From: Actinophytocola oryzae
GTDB taxonomy: Bacteria > Actinomycetota > Actinomycetes > Mycobacteriales > Pseudonocardiaceae
Direction: 5' to 3'
Assembly: GCF_004364325.1 (NCBI RefSeq)
Contig: NZ_SOCP01000001.1
Coordinates: forward strand, 248,001-312,000
DNA: 64,000 nt
The notes beneath the pieces were generated by a model. That model was not told the origin of the DNA, did no database searches, and saw only the letters and a program-made list of their open reading frames with translations. The translations under genes were made by a program, and so were the position numbers. Positions 42,846-53,204 of this stretch are shown piece after piece. Positions within the stretch are counted from its first letter, which is position 1, and the number at the start of each line of letters is the position of its first letter.

Positions 42846-44042
42846 TCAGTGCGCCACGGCAGCCGCGCCGTGCTCGTCGATCAACGCCCCGGTGGTGAAG
42901 CGTGCCAGGCTGAACGGCTCGTTCAGCGGATGCGGCGCCCCGGTCGCGATGGTGTGCGCGAACACCCACCCGACCCCCGGCGTCGCCTTGAAACCCCCTG
43001 TGCCCCAACCACAGTTGACGTACAGGTTCTCCAGCGGCGTCAGTCCCACGATCGGCGACGCGTCCGGTGTGACGTCCACGATGCCGCCCCACGAGCGGAT
43101 CACGTGCGCACCGGCGAAGATCGGGAACAGCTCGAGCGCCGCGGCCGTCTGGTCCTCGATGACGTGCACCGAACCCCGTTGCCCGTAGGAGTTGTACGAG
43201 TCGATGCCCGCACCCATGACCAGCTCTCCCTTGTGCGCCTGGGAGACGTACACGTGCACGTGGTTCGACATCACCACCGTCGGGTGGATCGGCTCCAGCA
43301 GCTCGGACACCAGCGCCTGCAACGGATGGCTCTGCAGCGGCAACCGCAGCCCCACGGTGTCGGCCAGCACACTCGAGTGCCCGGCCGCCGCCAGCCCGAC
43401 CGAGCCCGCGTGGATCGGGCCGAGGCTCGTCTCCACGCCGACCACCCGGTTGCCGTCCCGCAGGAAGCCCGTGACCTCGCAGTGCTGGATCAGGTCGACC
43501 CCGCACTCGTCGGCCTTGCGCGCGAACGCCCACGCCACGTGGTCGTGCTTCGCGATGCCCGCACGCGGCTGCCAGGTGCCGCCAAGCACCGGATACCGGG
43601 TGTGGGGCGAGGTGTTGAGGATCGGGCACACCTTCACGACGTCCTCCGGCGAGAGCCACTCGCCGTCGATCCCGTTGAGACGGTTGGCGTTGACGCGTCG
43701 CATCGAGTCGCGGACGTCCTGCGGCGTGTGCGCGAGGTTGAGCACGCCCCGCTGGCTGAACAGGATGTCGTAGTCGAGGTCCTCGGGGAGCGTCTCCCAC
43801 AGCTTCAGCGCGTGCTCGTAGATCCCCGCGCTCTCGTCCCACAGGTAGTTCGACCGGATGATCGTGGTGTTGCGGGCCATGTTCCCGCCCGCGAGCCAGC
43901 CCTTCTCCAGCACGGCGACGTTCCTGATGCCGTGGTTGCGCGCGAGATAGTACGCGGTGGCGAGACCGTGGCCGCCCGCCCCCACGATGACCACGTCGTA
44001 GGACGGCTTGGGTTCCGGGTTGCACCACAGGTGCTCGCTCAT
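42846..44042 (-). CDS. soxB: Sarcosine oxidase beta subunit
   Basis: 398 residues from the ATG at 44042, overlapping the dimethylglycine dehydrogenase stop by 4 nt. The FAD-binding motif [19 protein letters not shown] and the [20 protein letters not shown] stretch (the second contains the region around the covalent flavin-binding His/Asn), with [17 protein letters not shown] and [16 protein letters not shown], are diagnostic of SoxB, the subunit that oxidises sarcosine. The start is translationally coupled to the preceding gene, linking sarcosine production and use. Confidence 0.96.
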   Translation of the reverse strand: MSEHLWCNPEPKPSYDVVIVGAGGHGLATAYYLARNHGIRNVAVLEKGWLAGGNMARNTTIIRSNYLWDESAGIYEHALKLWETLPEDLDYDILFSQRGVLNLAHTPQDVRDSMRRVNANRLNGIDGEWLSPEDVVKVCPILNTSPHTRYPVLGGTWQPRAGIAKHDHVAWAFARKADECGVDLIQHCEVTGFLRDGNRVVGVETSLGPIHAGSVGLAAAGHSSVLADTVGLRLPLQSHPLQALVSELLEPIHPTVVMSNHVHVYVSQAHKGELVMGAGIDSYNSYGQRGSVHVIEDQTAAALELFPIFAGAHVIRSWGGIVDVTPDASPIVGLTPLENLYVNCGWGTGGFKATPGVGWVFAHTIATGAPHPLNEPFSLARFTTGALIDEHGAAAVAH

Positions 44043-46450
44043 CCGCGCAGCCTCGTCATGGCCGGGTCGAACAACGGCTCCTCGGCGACCGTCGCGAGGA
44101 TGCGGCGACCGAAGTATCCGATGTGGACGGTCCAGCCGGGTGTCGCCAGCTCAGCGGGAAGCCACGCGTAGGCGATGCCCGTGCCGATGGTGTGGCCGTA
44201 GGCGGCGCTGGTGACGTAGCCGACGGGATTGTCCCCGTCGTACACGGGTTCCTTGCCCAGCACGTACGCGTCGAGTGTGAGACAGGTCAGCTTCCGCGTA
44301 CTCTGCCGGGTCGCGTCCTTGCCGACGAAGTCCGGTTTCGCCTTCTTCACGGCGAAATCGAGCCCGGCCTCGGACGGCGTGTGCTCGTAGGTCATGTCCG
44401 TGCCGAACGACCGGTAGCCCTTCTCCAGGCGGAGGCTGTTGAACGCCCCACGGCCCGCGGCGATCACGCCGTGCTCCCGACCGGCCGCCCACAACGTGTC
44501 CCACAGCTTGAGGCCCATGTCAGCGGTAGTGTACAGCTCCCAACCCAGTTCGCCCACATAGGACAGTCGCAGGGCGGTCACCGGGACGTTGCCGACATGG
44601 CCCCGCGCGCCACGGAAGTACCTCAGCTTCACCAGGTCCAGGTCGGTCAGCGGCTGCACGAGGTCGCGTGCCCTCGGCCCCCACACCCCGACGCAGCACG
44701 TCCCCGCCGTCGTGTCGCGGACCTGGACCGTGCCGTCCGGCGGGAGGTGGCGGGCCAGCCAGTCCAGGTCGAGCATCCCGTTGACACCGACCTGGAACGT
44801 GTCCCGGCCCAGTCGCGCGACGGTGACGTCGCTGCGGATGCCGCCGTCGTGGTCGAGCAGCAGGCAGTAGGTGACGGAGCCGACGGACTTGTCGACGTCG
44901 CCGGTGACCAGCCGCTGCAGGAACTCCGTGGCGCCGGGCCCGGTGACCTCGACGCGTTTGAGGGCGGTCATGTCGTAGAGCGCGACGGCCTCCCTGGTCA
45001 CCTGCGCCTCGGCCGCGACGATCGGGGACCAGTAGCGGGCGGCCCACTCGTCGGGCCGCGGGATGTCCCTGCCGGCCACGAGACCGGCGTTGGCCTGGTA
45101 CCACTGCGGCCGCTCCCAGCCGCCGGCCTCGAGGAAGGAGGCCCCCAGCTCCTGCTGCCTCGGCCGGAACGGACTGGTCCTCAGTGGACGCGGGTCCTCC
45201 ATCGGCTGGGCCGGGTGCTTGATGTCGTACACCTCGACGAAGTTCTGGCACGCCCGCTCCCGCACGTACTTCGGCGCGAGCTGGTGCGGCTCGAACCGGT
45301 TGACGTCGCACTCGTGCAGGTCGAACGACGTGCAGTACCCGTCGGCGATCCACTCGGCCATCGCGCGGCCGACCCCGGCGGAGTGGGTGACCCAGACCGC
45401 CTCCGCGACCCAGAACCCGCGCACGTCACGGGAAGGGCCGAGGAGCGGCATGTCGTCGGTGGTGAACGAGAAGAGGCCGTTGATGCCCTCCTCGACCTTC
45501 GCGTCCCGGGTGGCGGGCAGGAGTTCGTGGGTCTCGCGCCAGGCCTCCGCGAAGTCCTCCTCGGTGAAGGGCTGCACGGACGGCATGACGTCTGCGGCGT
45601 CCACGCTCGGGATGTCGTCGGCCGACACGGGCATGGGCCGGTGGCCGTAGTAGCCGATGCCGATGGTGTCGAACCGTTCGCGGTAGTAGAGGTCGGCTTC
45701 CTGGTGGCGCAGGATCGGCCGGGTGATCTCCGCCGTGTGCCCGGTCAGCGGGGCGACGCGGCCGGTCCAGGCGAGTTGGTGGGCCATGGGGGACAGTGGC
45801 AGGGACATGCCGACCATGCCTGCTATGCGCGCACCCCAGATCCCGGCGCAGCACACGACGATGTCCGCGGGCAGCTCACCCCGGCTGGTGGCGACACCGG
45901 TGACGCGGTCGCCAGTGACGAGGACGTCGAGCACCTCGGTGCGGTCCAGGACGGTCACGCCGCGCTCCCGCGCGCGGTCGACCTGGGCGGCGACGGCACG
46001 GACGGCCTTGGCGACGCCGTCGGTGGGGGTGTGGAGGGCGCCGAGCGTCCTGTCGGGGTCGAGGAGGGGGAAGAGGTCGAGGCACTCGTCGGGGCCGATC
46101 ACGGTGGCCGGGATGCCCCAGGAGGTGGCCCAGCCCTGGCGGCGGTGGAGGTCGTTCAGACGGGCGGGGGTGGTAGCCACCTCGAGGCCGCCGACCTGGA
46201 GGAAGCACGGCTCACCGCCTGCGGACAGGCCCGTGAGCTTCTCGACGGTGTAGCGGGCCATCTCGGCCATGGCCTTGCTGGGGTTGGTCTGGAAGACGAG
46301 GCCGGGGGCGTGGGAGGAGGAACCGCCCGGGGCGGGCAGCGGACCCTGGTCGATGATCGTGATGTCCCCGAAACGCCGTGCGGACAGCTCGTCGACCAGC
46401 GCGGCCCCGACGACACCCGCTCCGACCACCACGACCCGGGGTCCGGCCAT
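44039..46450 (-). CDS. Dimethylglycine dehydrogenase-like FAD/folate enzyme
   Basis: 803 residues from the ATG at 46450, 6 nt after GGAGGG. The N-terminal DAO-type flavin domain has [19 protein letters not shown] and [20 protein letters not shown] (His probably holds the covalent FAD). The C-terminal GcvT-like folate domain has [33 protein letters not shown] and GFLGKDA-like VGKDATRQ. This two-domain plan with about 800 residues fits bacterial dimethylglycine dehydrogenase/oxidase, which yields sarcosine. It heads the dmg-soxBDAG operon; two IclR-type boxes lie just upstream (46463-46498). A sarcosine dehydrogenase reading is less likely because soxBDAG follows. Confidence 0.87.
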   Translation of the reverse strand: MAGPRVVVVGAGVVGAALVDELSARRFGDITIIDQGPLPAPGGSSSHAPGLVFQTNPSKAMAEMARYTVEKLTGLSAGGEPCFLQVGGLEVATTPARLNDLHRRQGWATSWGIPATVIGPDECLDLFPLLDPDRTLGALHTPTDGVAKAVRAVAAQVDRARERGVTVLDRTEVLDVLVTGDRVTGVATSRGELPADIVVCCAGIWGARIAGMVGMSLPLSPMAHQLAWTGRVAPLTGHTAEITRPILRHQEADLYYRERFDTIGIGYYGHRPMPVSADDIPSVDAADVMPSVQPFTEEDFAEAWRETHELLPATRDAKVEEGINGLFSFTTDDMPLLGPSRDVRGFWVAEAVWVTHSAGVGRAMAEWIADGYCTSFDLHECDVNRFEPHQLAPKYVRERACQNFVEVYDIKHPAQPMEDPRPLRTSPFRPRQQELGASFLEAGGWERPQWYQANAGLVAGRDIPRPDEWAARYWSPIVAAEAQVTREAVALYDMTALKRVEVTGPGATEFLQRLVTGDVDKSVGSVTYCLLLDHDGGIRSDVTVARLGRDTFQVGVNGMLDLDWLARHLPPDGTVQVRDTTAGTCCVGVWGPRARDLVQPLTDLDLVKLRYFRGARGHVGNVPVTALRLSYVGELGWELYTTADMGLKLWDTLWAAGREHGVIAAGRGAFNSLRLEKGYRSFGTDMTYEHTPSEAGLDFAVKKAKPDFVGKDATRQSTRKLTCLTLDAYVLGKEPVYDGDNPVGYVTSAAYGHTIGTGIAYAWLPAELATPGWTVHIGYFGRRILATVAEEPLFDPAMTRLRG

Positions 46451-46462
46451 GCCACCCTCCAC

Positions 46463-46498
46463 AGTGCGCGATCCGCAACAGCACGCAGGCTACGCAAC
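46463..46498 (-). promoter_or_regulatory. Tandem IclR-type boxes before the dmg-sox operon
   Basis: On the minus strand: GTTGCG-TAGCC-TGCGTG and, exactly 19 bp later, GTTGCG-GATCG-CGCACT. The second half-sites are degenerate. The same two-box, 19-bp layout occurs at 50647, 53156 and 55495. The box nearer the gene ends 12 nt before the ATG at 46450. Confidence 0.6.
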
Positions 46499-46546
46499 TC
46501 AGCGTCGTGGCCCGGATGGCCCTTGTCAAGTGCCCGAGCCCCGTCT

Positions 46547-46599
46547 GCACTGAAGGACGCCTTCGTAACGCTGACCGTAAGGAAGGCGTCCTTCAGTGC
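46547..46599. repeat. Dispersed palindromic repeat between transporter and dmg operons
   Basis: Perfect 18-bp arms (GCACTGAAGGACGCCTTC and its complement) around a 17-nt centre. It lies 26 nt beyond the stop of the betaine-binding protein gene and about 50 bp upstream of the dmg boxes. It therefore separates the transporter and dmg-sox transcription units, consistent with a terminator or insulator. Confidence 0.88.
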
Positions 46600-46624
46600 G
46601 TTGGGGTGGGTCGGGTCGGGGCGG

Positions 46625-47584
46625 TCAGGACTTCGGGAGCCAGGCCTGGATCTTGTCCTTGTTCGCGTCCACCCACTTCTTGGCGGCGGCCTCCGGGGAC
46701 AGTTTGTCCTCGGCGATCGACTTCGCGACCTCGTTCTGGTCGTCGTTGGTCCACTGGAAGTTCTTCACCAGCTGGTAGGCGGGCCCACCGGCGTCGGCGA
46801 ACTTCTTGCTCACGATCTTGTCCAGGTCGTAGTCCGGGTAGTCGCAGGCGATCTTCTCCGGGTCCGCGTCACACCCGGCCGTGTACTTCGGCAGGTCGAC
46901 CTTCACCAGCTCGATCTCCGCGAACAGCCACTGCGGCGAGTAGAAGTACCCGATCACCGGCGTCTTGTTCGCCTCGGCCTGCCGGAACGCCTGAATCAAC
47001 GCCGTTTCGCTGCCACCGTAGACGACCTTGTAGTTCAGGTTCAGGTTCTTGACCAGCGCCTCGTCGTTGGTGACGAACGACGGGTCACCGTCGAGCAGTT
47101 GCCCCTGCGCACCCGACTCCGACGTCCTGAACATGTCCGCGTACTTGTTGAGGTTGTTCCAGTCCGTGATGTCCGGGTACTTCTCGGCGAGCCACGGCGG
47201 CACGTACCACCCGATCTGCCCCTCGACCCCCGTGGAACCCGCCGACACAGCCGTCTTCTGCTCGTCGATGTACTTCTTCCTCAGGTCGTCGTGGCCCCAG
47301 TTCTCGACCACGGCGTCCACCTCGCCGGTGCCGAACCCCTGCCACGCGACCTCCTCCTTGAGGTCCTTCTTCGTTACCGTACAACCGAGTTCCGTCTCGG
47401 CCACATACGCGAGCACCGCCGCGTTGGCCTCGTAACCCACCCACGGGTTGATCGCGATGTTGAAGTCACCGCAGTCCCCGGAACCACCGCCGGACGACGA
47501 CTCGCCGACCTTCGCCCCGCCGCACCCTGCCATCGCCATCGCCGCCAGCAGGACGCCGGCGCGAACCCAGGTCGAACGTGTCAC
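46625..47584 (-). CDS. Glycine betaine/choline ABC transporter substrate-binding lipoprotein
   Basis: 319 residues from the GTG at 47584. A lipoprotein signal peptide (MTRSTWVRAGVLLAAMAMAGC, lipobox AMAGC) leads into an OpuAC-type domain: FNIAINPWVGYEANAAVLAY, EEVAWQGFGTGEVDAVVENW and a run of Trp/Tyr (W in NPWVG, WGHDD, GWYVPPWL, FYSPQWLF) that probably forms the aromatic cage for quaternary ammonium groups. It is the third gene of an ATPase-permease-binding-protein set, so it delivers betaine or choline for this catabolic island rather than only for osmoprotection. Confidence 0.93.
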   Translation of the reverse strand: MTRSTWVRAGVLLAAMAMAGCGGAKVGESSSGGGSGDCGDFNIAINPWVGYEANAAVLAYVAETELGCTVTKKDLKEEVAWQGFGTGEVDAVVENWGHDDLRKKYIDEQKTAVSAGSTGVEGQIGWYVPPWLAEKYPDITDWNNLNKYADMFRTSESGAQGQLLDGDPSFVTNDEALVKNLNLNYKVVYGGSETALIQAFRQAEANKTPVIGYFYSPQWLFAEIELVKVDLPKYTAGCDADPEKIACDYPDYDLDKIVSKKFADAGGPAYQLVKNFQWTNDDQNEVAKSIAEDKLSPEAAAKKWVDANKDKIQAWLPKS

Positions 47585-47607
47585 TTGCCACTCCTTCGTT
47601 CTCGGTG

Positions 47608-49566
47608 TCACTGGGCGCGCCGTGCCGCCGCCTGCGTGAGACGGTCGAGCATCACGCCGAGCAGGACGATCGCCGCTCCTGCCGCGAGGCCCTTGCCGTA
47701 GAGCTGTGCCTGGGAGAAACCCGCCACCACGTCGTAGCCGAGCGCACCCGCGCCAACGAGACCGCCGACCACCACCATGGACAGCACGTAGATCAGCCCC
47801 TGGTTCGTCGCCAGCGTCAACGCGTGCCGTGCCATCGGCAGCTGCACCTTGGTGATCAGCTGCCACGTGCTGGACCCCGCCGACGTCGCCGCCTCGACCG
47901 TCGTCGGGGACACCCCTCTGATGCCGTCGGCCACGACCTTGATCGTCACCGGCGCCGCGAACACCACCGCCGCCACGATCGCCGTGAACCGGCTGGCGCT
48001 GAACAACGCCAGGAACGGCACCAGGTAGACGAACGGCGGCATCGTCTGACCCGCGTCGAGCAGCGGGCGCAACACCCGGTCGACCGTGCGGTTGCGGCCC
48101 ATCCACACGCCGAACACGACACCCAGCGCCAGCACGATCACCGTCGCGACCAGCGTGGACGCCAGCGTCGCCATCGAGTCGGCCCACAACCCCGTGCCCC
48201 ACAACAGGAGCAGACATGCCGCCGACACGATCGCCGCCCGCACCGAGCCGACCACGGCCGACACCGCCACGACCGCCGCCGCCAGCAGCCACCACGGCGA
48301 CTCCGTCAGCAGCGTCTGCAGCGGGTCGATCAGCACGAGCGTGACGAAGTCCTTGACGCCACCGGTCACCGACGACAGGTTCGTCTGCACCCAGTCCGTC
48401 GCGGTCGTCGTGAACTGCGCGATCCACCGGCCCACCGGCACGTCCGGCGGGAACTCCGCCGCCCACACGTAGGTCGTCGACAGGTACACGGCGACGACCG
48501 TCAGCACGGCACCCGCACCGAGCACACCCCGTCTGACCATTGTGGACATCCGAGGGGTGTCGACCCGCGCGCGGGCAGCCGCACCGGTGGTGACCCGGTC
48601 CAGCACGATCGCCATCACGACGATCGCGAGGCCCGCGTTGAACGCCGTGCCGACATCGAGGGTCTGCAACGCCTTCACGACCGTCTTGCCGAGGCCGGGT
48701 GCGTCGATCAGCGCGGCGATCGTGACCATCGCCAGCGCGGCCATGATCGTCTGGTTGACACCGAGCACGATCGTCCGCTTCGCCGTCGGCAGCAACACCT
48801 TGAACAACGTCTGGTTCGTCGTGGCGCCAAGGGACTCACTCGCCTCGACCGTCTCGCGCGGCGCGTTGCGGATGCCGTGCGCGGTGAACCTGATCACCGG
48901 GGGCGCGGCGTAGATCAGCGTCGCGATCGTGGCCGACGCCGGACCGATGAGGAACACCAGTGTCAGCGGCGCGAGGTACACGAACGACGGCATGATCTGC
49001 ATGAGGTCCAGCACCGGCGTGATGATCCGGTGGAACCGGTCGGACAACCCGGCCCAGACCCCCAGCGGCAGCCCGATGAGCAACGCGATGAGCACCGCCG
49101 CGAGCGTCAGCGCCAGCGTGTCCATGCTCTCGCGCCACAATCCCTGCAGACCAAGGAAGGTGAAGCCCGCGGCGGCCAGCAGCGCCATCCGCCACGACGC
49201 GACGGCATACGACACGTACCCGACGATCGCCACCACCCCGAGCCAGCCGATCAGCGGCACCGGCCGCCCGAACGACGGCTGCGCGATCAGCGCCTGGACG
49301 AACGACGTGAACTCGTCGACGACGAGCCGGATCTCGTTGAAGAAGTACAGGAACACCGGGTTGGTGTTGCGGCTCGCGCCGAGCGAGTCGTTGAAGTCGT
49401 TGATCGTGTGGTGCAACGGGGTCAGCTGCGCGGCGCCGAGGGACAGCGTGTGCATCCCACGCAGCACCGCCCACAGTGCCAGGAACACCACCAGGATGCC
49501 GACGACCAGCGCACCGCGGCCTGGGCGGCGCAACGACGCGGCACGAGGAAGGGCCAGCTGGGCCAT
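47608..49566 (-). CDS. Glycine betaine/choline ABC permease, two domains fused in tandem
   Basis: 652 residues from the ATG at 49566, overlapping the ATPase stop. Two homologous permease units lie in one chain: the first with LTLAAVLIALLIGLPLGVWA, PSFVYLAPLTLVFLIGPASA, TVEASESLGATTNQTLFKVL and GLGKTVVKALQTLD; the second with LASTLVATVIVLALGVVFGV, PPFVYLVPFLALFSASRF, TVEAATSAGSSTWQLITKVQ and GAGALGYDVVAGF. Usual ProW/OpuAB permeases carry one such unit and work as homodimers, so this is a fused pseudo-heterodimer of about twice the normal size. Confidence 0.93.
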   Translation of the reverse strand: MAQLALPRAASLRRPGRGALVVGILVVFLALWAVLRGMHTLSLGAAQLTPLHHTINDFNDSLGASRNTNPVFLYFFNEIRLVVDEFTSFVQALIAQPSFGRPVPLIGWLGVVAIVGYVSYAVASWRMALLAAAGFTFLGLQGLWRESMDTLALTLAAVLIALLIGLPLGVWAGLSDRFHRIITPVLDLMQIMPSFVYLAPLTLVFLIGPASATIATLIYAAPPVIRFTAHGIRNAPRETVEASESLGATTNQTLFKVLLPTAKRTIVLGVNQTIMAALAMVTIAALIDAPGLGKTVVKALQTLDVGTAFNAGLAIVVMAIVLDRVTTGAAARARVDTPRMSTMVRRGVLGAGAVLTVVAVYLSTTYVWAAEFPPDVPVGRWIAQFTTTATDWVQTNLSSVTGGVKDFVTLVLIDPLQTLLTESPWWLLAAAVVAVSAVVGSVRAAIVSAACLLLLWGTGLWADSMATLASTLVATVIVLALGVVFGVWMGRNRTVDRVLRPLLDAGQTMPPFVYLVPFLALFSASRFTAIVAAVVFAAPVTIKVVADGIRGVSPTTVEAATSAGSSTWQLITKVQLPMARHALTLATNQGLIYVLSMVVVGGLVGAGALGYDVVAGFSQAQLYGKGLAAGAAIVLLGVMLDRLTQAAARRAQ

Positions 49567-50630
49567 CACTCACCCGCCACGGCGCTGAGGATCTCCTCGT
49601 GGCTCACGACGCCGAGCAGCTCACCGTCCCGCACGACCTTCACGGGCCGGTCGGCGGCGAGCACAGCACGCACCGCCTCCCGCACCACCACCTCAGGCGC
49701 CAGCTCCGGCCCGTCCAACACGTCGTCGGGCCGCGAGGGACGCATGATCGACCGCAGCGTGAGGACGTCCGCGCGCGGCACGTCCCGGACGAAGTCGGAC
49801 ACGTACTCGTCGGCAGGCGAGCGGACCAGCTCCTCGCCGGTGCCGCACTGCACGGCCTTGCCGTCACGCATGATCAGGATGCGGTCGCCCAGCTTCAGCG
49901 CCTCGGACAGGTCGTGGGTGATGAACACCATCGTCTTGCCGACCTCGCGGTGCAGGCGGATGACCTCGCTCTGCATGTCCCGGCGGATCAGCGGGTCCAG
50001 CGCGGAGAACGGCTCGTCGAAGAACAACACGTCCGGGTCGCCGGCGAGTGCGCGGGCCAGTCCGACGCGCTGCTGCATGCCGCCGGAGAGCTGGTCGGGG
50101 TAGGACCGCTCGTTGCCGTCGAGGCCGACCAGCTCGATCACCTCGAGCGCCCGCCGGTGCCGCTCCGCCCTGCCCATGCCGCGGATCTCCAGCCCGTAGG
50201 CCACGTTGTCGATCACGCGGCGGTGCGGTAGGAGCCCGAAGTGCTGGAACACCATGGAGAACTTGTCGCGCCGCAACGACCGCAACCGCCTGCGGTCCGC
50301 GGCGAGGATGTCCTCGCCCTCGAACACGACCTCCCCGGCCGTCGGCTCGATGAGCCGGGTCAGGCAGCGCACGAGTGTGGACTTGCCCGACCCGGACAGG
50401 CCCATCACGACGAAGACCTCGCCGGCGGCGACCTCGAAGTCGATGCCGCTGACCGCGGCGACGCAGCCGGTCGCGTCCATCAGCTCGCGGCGGGACAGGG
50501 CGGACAGCTCCGGGGACTCGGGCACCCGCTCCGGCCGCACGCCGAACACCTTCCACAGCGCGCGGACGGCGATCACCGGGTCGCCGGGGATCTTGGGGGT
50601 GGGTTCGGTGACTTCGGTCGGTGCGGCCAC
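49566..50630 (-). CDS. Glycine betaine/choline ABC transporter ATP-binding protein
   Basis: 354 residues from the GTG at 50630. Walker [15 protein letters not shown], signature [15 protein letters not shown], Walker [14 protein letters not shown] and the ProV/OpuAA-specific [19 protein letters not shown]. After residue 250 a short CBS-like tail follows ([50 protein letters not shown]). CBS tails in this family can sense ionic strength, but only part of one is recognisable. First gene of the three-gene importer operon, behind two IclR-type boxes. Confidence 0.94.
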   Translation of the reverse strand: MAAPTEVTEPTPKIPGDPVIAVRALWKVFGVRPERVPESPELSALSRRELMDATGCVAAVSGIDFEVAAGEVFVVMGLSGSGKSTLVRCLTRLIEPTAGEVVFEGEDILAADRRRLRSLRRDKFSMVFQHFGLLPHRRVIDNVAYGLEIRGMGRAERHRRALEVIELVGLDGNERSYPDQLSGGMQQRVGLARALAGDPDVLFFDEPFSALDPLIRRDMQSEVIRLHREVGKTMVFITHDLSEALKLGDRILIMRDGKAVQCGTGEELVRSPADEYVSDFVRDVPRADVLTLRSIMRPSRPDDVLDGPELAPEVVVREAVRAVLAADRPVKVVRDGELLGVVSHEEILSAVAGE

Positions 50631-50646
50631 GGTTCACCTCTGCCGT

Positions 50647-50682
50647 GTTGCGTATGGTGCACTTCGTACCTGTTAATGGAAC
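50647..50682 (+). promoter_or_regulatory. Tandem IclR-type boxes in the importer promoter
   Basis: GTTGCG-TATGG-TGCACT and, 19 bp on, GTACCT-GTTAA-TGGAAC, the second a partial palindrome (GT-CC/GG-AC). They lie 17 bp upstream of the importer GTG (50630). An additional perfect CTGTT-AATGG-AACAG palindrome overlaps the second box (50670-50684). Confidence 0.6.
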
Positions 50683-50725
50683 AGAATTGACCCTGGGTGA
50701 GTGAGCGTCAAGGGTGCGGCGTGTT

Positions 50726-51508
50726 TCAGAACGGTGAGGAATGTGCGGCGAGCCCGTGCCAGCCCAGCTGCCGCGAGATCTCCCGGGCCGCCTCGACGAC
50801 CTTCGCGGCCACCTCGGACACTCGCTCGGCCGGGATGCGGAACGTCGGCCCCGACGCGCTCACCGACCCCGCGACCTCGCCGTCCGGCCCGGTGATCGGC
50901 GCCGCGACCGCCGTCAGCCCGACCTCCAGCTCGTCGACCGCGACCGCGTAGCCGTTCCGTCTCGTGGCCGCCACCTCGGCCAGCAGGGCGGTCACGTCGG
51001 TCTTGGTGTGGTCGGTGAACCGGCGCAGCGGCTGCGCGGTCAGCTCGGCGAACCGCGCGGGCGACACGTGCGCGAGGTGCACCTTGCCGTTGGACGTGGC
51101 GTGCAGCGGGACGCGCTGGCCGACCCAGTTGTACGGCTGGAGCGTCGAGGCCGCCGCGGTCTGGTCGAGGTAGAGCGCGTCGTGTCCGGACAGGACGGTG
51201 ATGTTGACCGTCTCGCCCAACTCGTCGGCCAGGCGTCTGGTCACGGGCCTGCTGCGCTGCACGATGTCCAGGCGCGCGGTGGTGGCGCCTGCGAGCTGGA
51301 GCACCCCGACACCCAGCCGGTACTTGCCGCGGTCGGTGGTCTGCTCGACCAGTTCGTGCAGCTCCAGCGTCGTGACCAGCCGGAACGCGGTGGACTTGTG
51401 CACGTCCAGCAGGCCGGACAGCTCGGTGACGCCCAGCGGGCCGTGCTCGGCGAGCAGGGTGAGGATCGTGAGCGCCCGGTCGACCGACTGGATCGTGCTG
51501 CCGGTCAT
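50726..51508 (-). CDS. IclR-family transcriptional regulator
   Basis: 260 residues from the ATG at 51508, overlapping the betA stop by 4 nt. N-terminal winged helix: [41 protein letters not shown]-terminal effector domain: [33 protein letters not shown] and [20 protein letters not shown]. Co-transcribed with betA, so its own level follows that of choline oxidation. It shares the [10 protein letters not shown] helix with the second IclR gene at 54650, so the two may bind similar sites. Confidence 0.92.
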   Translation of the reverse strand: MTGSTIQSVDRALTILTLLAEHGPLGVTELSGLLDVHKSTAFRLVTTLELHELVEQTTDRGKYRLGVGVLQLAGATTARLDIVQRSRPVTRRLADELGETVNITVLSGHDALYLDQTAAASTLQPYNWVGQRVPLHATSNGKVHLAHVSPARFAELTAQPLRRFTDHTKTDVTALLAEVAATRRNGYAVAVDELEVGLTAVAAPITGPDGEVAGSVSASGPTFRIPAERVSEVAAKVVEAAREISRQLGWHGLAAHSSPF

Positions 51509-53154
51509 GAGCTGCTCGAATGCCGGTGGAACGGGGTCTCGAGCGGGGCCAGTGGGGTGTTGCCGAGGATCAGGTCGGCGGACTTCTCCGCCACCATCAT
51601 CACCGGCGCGTAGATGTTGCCGTTCGTGACGTACGGCAGCACGGACGCGTCGACCACCCGCAGCCCGGTCAGGCCGTGCACCCGCATCGAGGCCGGGTCC
51701 ACGACGGACAGCTCGTCGACGCCCATGCGTGCCGTGCACGACGGGTGGTAGGCCGTCTCGCCGTCACGGGCCACCCAGTCGAGGATCTCGTCGTCGGTCC
51801 GCACCGAAGGGCCCGGCGACAGCTCGCCGCCGCTGAATTCGGCGAACGCGGGCTGCGCCAGGATGTCCCGTGCCACGTGGACCGCCTCGACCCACTCGCG
51901 CCGGTCCTGGTCGGTGGACAGGTAGTTGAACCGGATCGCCGGGTGCTGTTTCGGATCACGCGACGTGATGCGCACGCTGCCGCGGGCGTCGGAGTACATC
52001 GGGCCGACGTGGACCTGGTAGCCGTGCTCGGCGCCGACCGGCGTGCCGTCGTAGCGGACCGCGATGGGCAGGAAGTGGAACATGAGATTCGGGTAGGCGA
52101 CGGTGTCGTTGCTGCGCACGAACCCACCGGCTTCGAAGTGGTTGGTCGCCGCGGGCCCGGACTTGCCGAGAAGCCATCGCAGGCCGATCGCGGGACGGTT
52201 GCGAAGCTTCAGCGCCGGGTTGAAGGAGATCGGCTTCGTGCACGCGTGCTGGACGTAGACTTCGAGGTGGTCCTGGAGGTTCTCACCGACGCCCCGCAGC
52301 TCGTGCACCGGTTCGATGCCCAGTGGGCGCAGGTGGTCCGGGTCGCCGACACCGGAGAGCTGTAACAGTTGCGGCGTGTTGATCGCACCGCCGCACAGGA
52401 TGATGTCGCCTGCCCGCACGCGATGGGTTCGCCCGCCGCGGCCGTACTCGACGCCCACCGCCCGCTTTCCGTCGAACAGCACGCGGTGCACGAGCGAGTA
52501 GCACCGCACGGTCAGGTTCGGGCGCTTCTCGACGGGGTGCAGGTAGGCGCGGGCGGCCGACCATCTTCTGCCGTCACGGATGTTGCGGTCGAACCGCGCG
52601 AAACCCTCCTGCTGGAAGCCGTTGACGTCCTTGGTCAGCGGGTAGCCCGCCTCCTGCACGGCTCCGAAGAACGCGTCGAACAGCGGGTTGGCGGCAGGGC
52701 CGCGTTCCAGGTGCAGCGGGCCGTCGTCGCCGCGCCACTCGTCGCCGCCCGCCGTGCAGTTCTCCATGCGCCGGAAGTAGGGCAGGCAGTGCGCGTAGTC
52801 CCATGTGGACATACCGGGGTCGGCGGCCCAGCGTTCGTAGTCCATCGGGTTGCCGCGCTGGAAGATCATGCCGTTGACGGAGCTGGAGCCGCCGAGGACC
52901 TTGCCCCTGCCCTGCGTGATGCGCCGGTCGTGCATGAACGGCTCGGGTTCCGAGACGTAGCGCCAGTCGTAGAACCGGTTGCCGATGACCATGGTCAGGG
53001 CGGCGGGCATGTGGATGAAGAGGTCCCAGCTCCAGTCGGGGCGTCCCGCCTCCAGGACCAGCACGGTGGTCTTCGGGTCGGCGGAGAGCCGGTTGGCCAG
53101 TGCGCAGCCGGCCGAGCCGCCGCCGACGATGATGTAGTCGTAAGACTGGTCCAT
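51505..53154 (-). CDS. betA: Choline dehydrogenase (GMC family)
   Basis: 549 residues from the ATG at 53154. FAD-binding [21 protein letters not shown] signature [20 protein letters not shown], second signature [16 protein letters not shown], catalytic His in [12 protein letters not shown] and the end [20 protein letters not shown] all match BetA. It oxidises choline to betaine aldehyde. No ribosome site precedes the ATG and the IclR boxes lie only 2 bp away, so the transcript is probably leaderless or very short. It is divergent from betB. Confidence 0.93.
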   Translation of the reverse strand: MDQSYDYIIVGGGSAGCALANRLSADPKTTVLVLEAGRPDWSWDLFIHMPAALTMVIGNRFYDWRYVSEPEPFMHDRRITQGRGKVLGGSSSVNGMIFQRGNPMDYERWAADPGMSTWDYAHCLPYFRRMENCTAGGDEWRGDDGPLHLERGPAANPLFDAFFGAVQEAGYPLTKDVNGFQQEGFARFDRNIRDGRRWSAARAYLHPVEKRPNLTVRCYSLVHRVLFDGKRAVGVEYGRGGRTHRVRAGDIILCGGAINTPQLLQLSGVGDPDHLRPLGIEPVHELRGVGENLQDHLEVYVQHACTKPISFNPALKLRNRPAIGLRWLLGKSGPAATNHFEAGGFVRSNDTVAYPNLMFHFLPIAVRYDGTPVGAEHGYQVHVGPMYSDARGSVRITSRDPKQHPAIRFNYLSTDQDRREWVEAVHVARDILAQPAFAEFSGGELSPGPSVRTDDEILDWVARDGETAYHPSCTARMGVDELSVVDPASMRVHGLTGLRVVDASVLPYVTNGNIYAPVMMVAEKSADLILGNTPLAPLETPFHRHSSSS

Positions 53155-53155
53155 T

Positions 53156-53191
53156 GTTGCATAATGCGGCTAGAGTGCCGGATAGTGCAAC
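53156..53191. promoter_or_regulatory. Tandem IclR-type boxes between betA and betB
   Basis: GTTGCA-TAATG-CGGCTA and, 19 bp on, GTGCCG-GATAG-TGCAAC. They fill the 50-bp gap between the divergent choline and betaine-aldehyde dehydrogenase genes, so one regulator could control both. The outer half-sites GTTGCA and TGCAAC are perfect complements of each other. Confidence 0.65.
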
Positions 53192-53204
53192 GGTGGGAGG
53201 TCAT

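Noticed and set aside
44123-47701. Long plus-strand frame (1192 codons) opposite the dimethylglycine dehydrogenase and betaine-binding genes
   Set aside because: Low-complexity, Val/Gly/Arg-rich; antisense of well-defined genes and the dispersed repeat.
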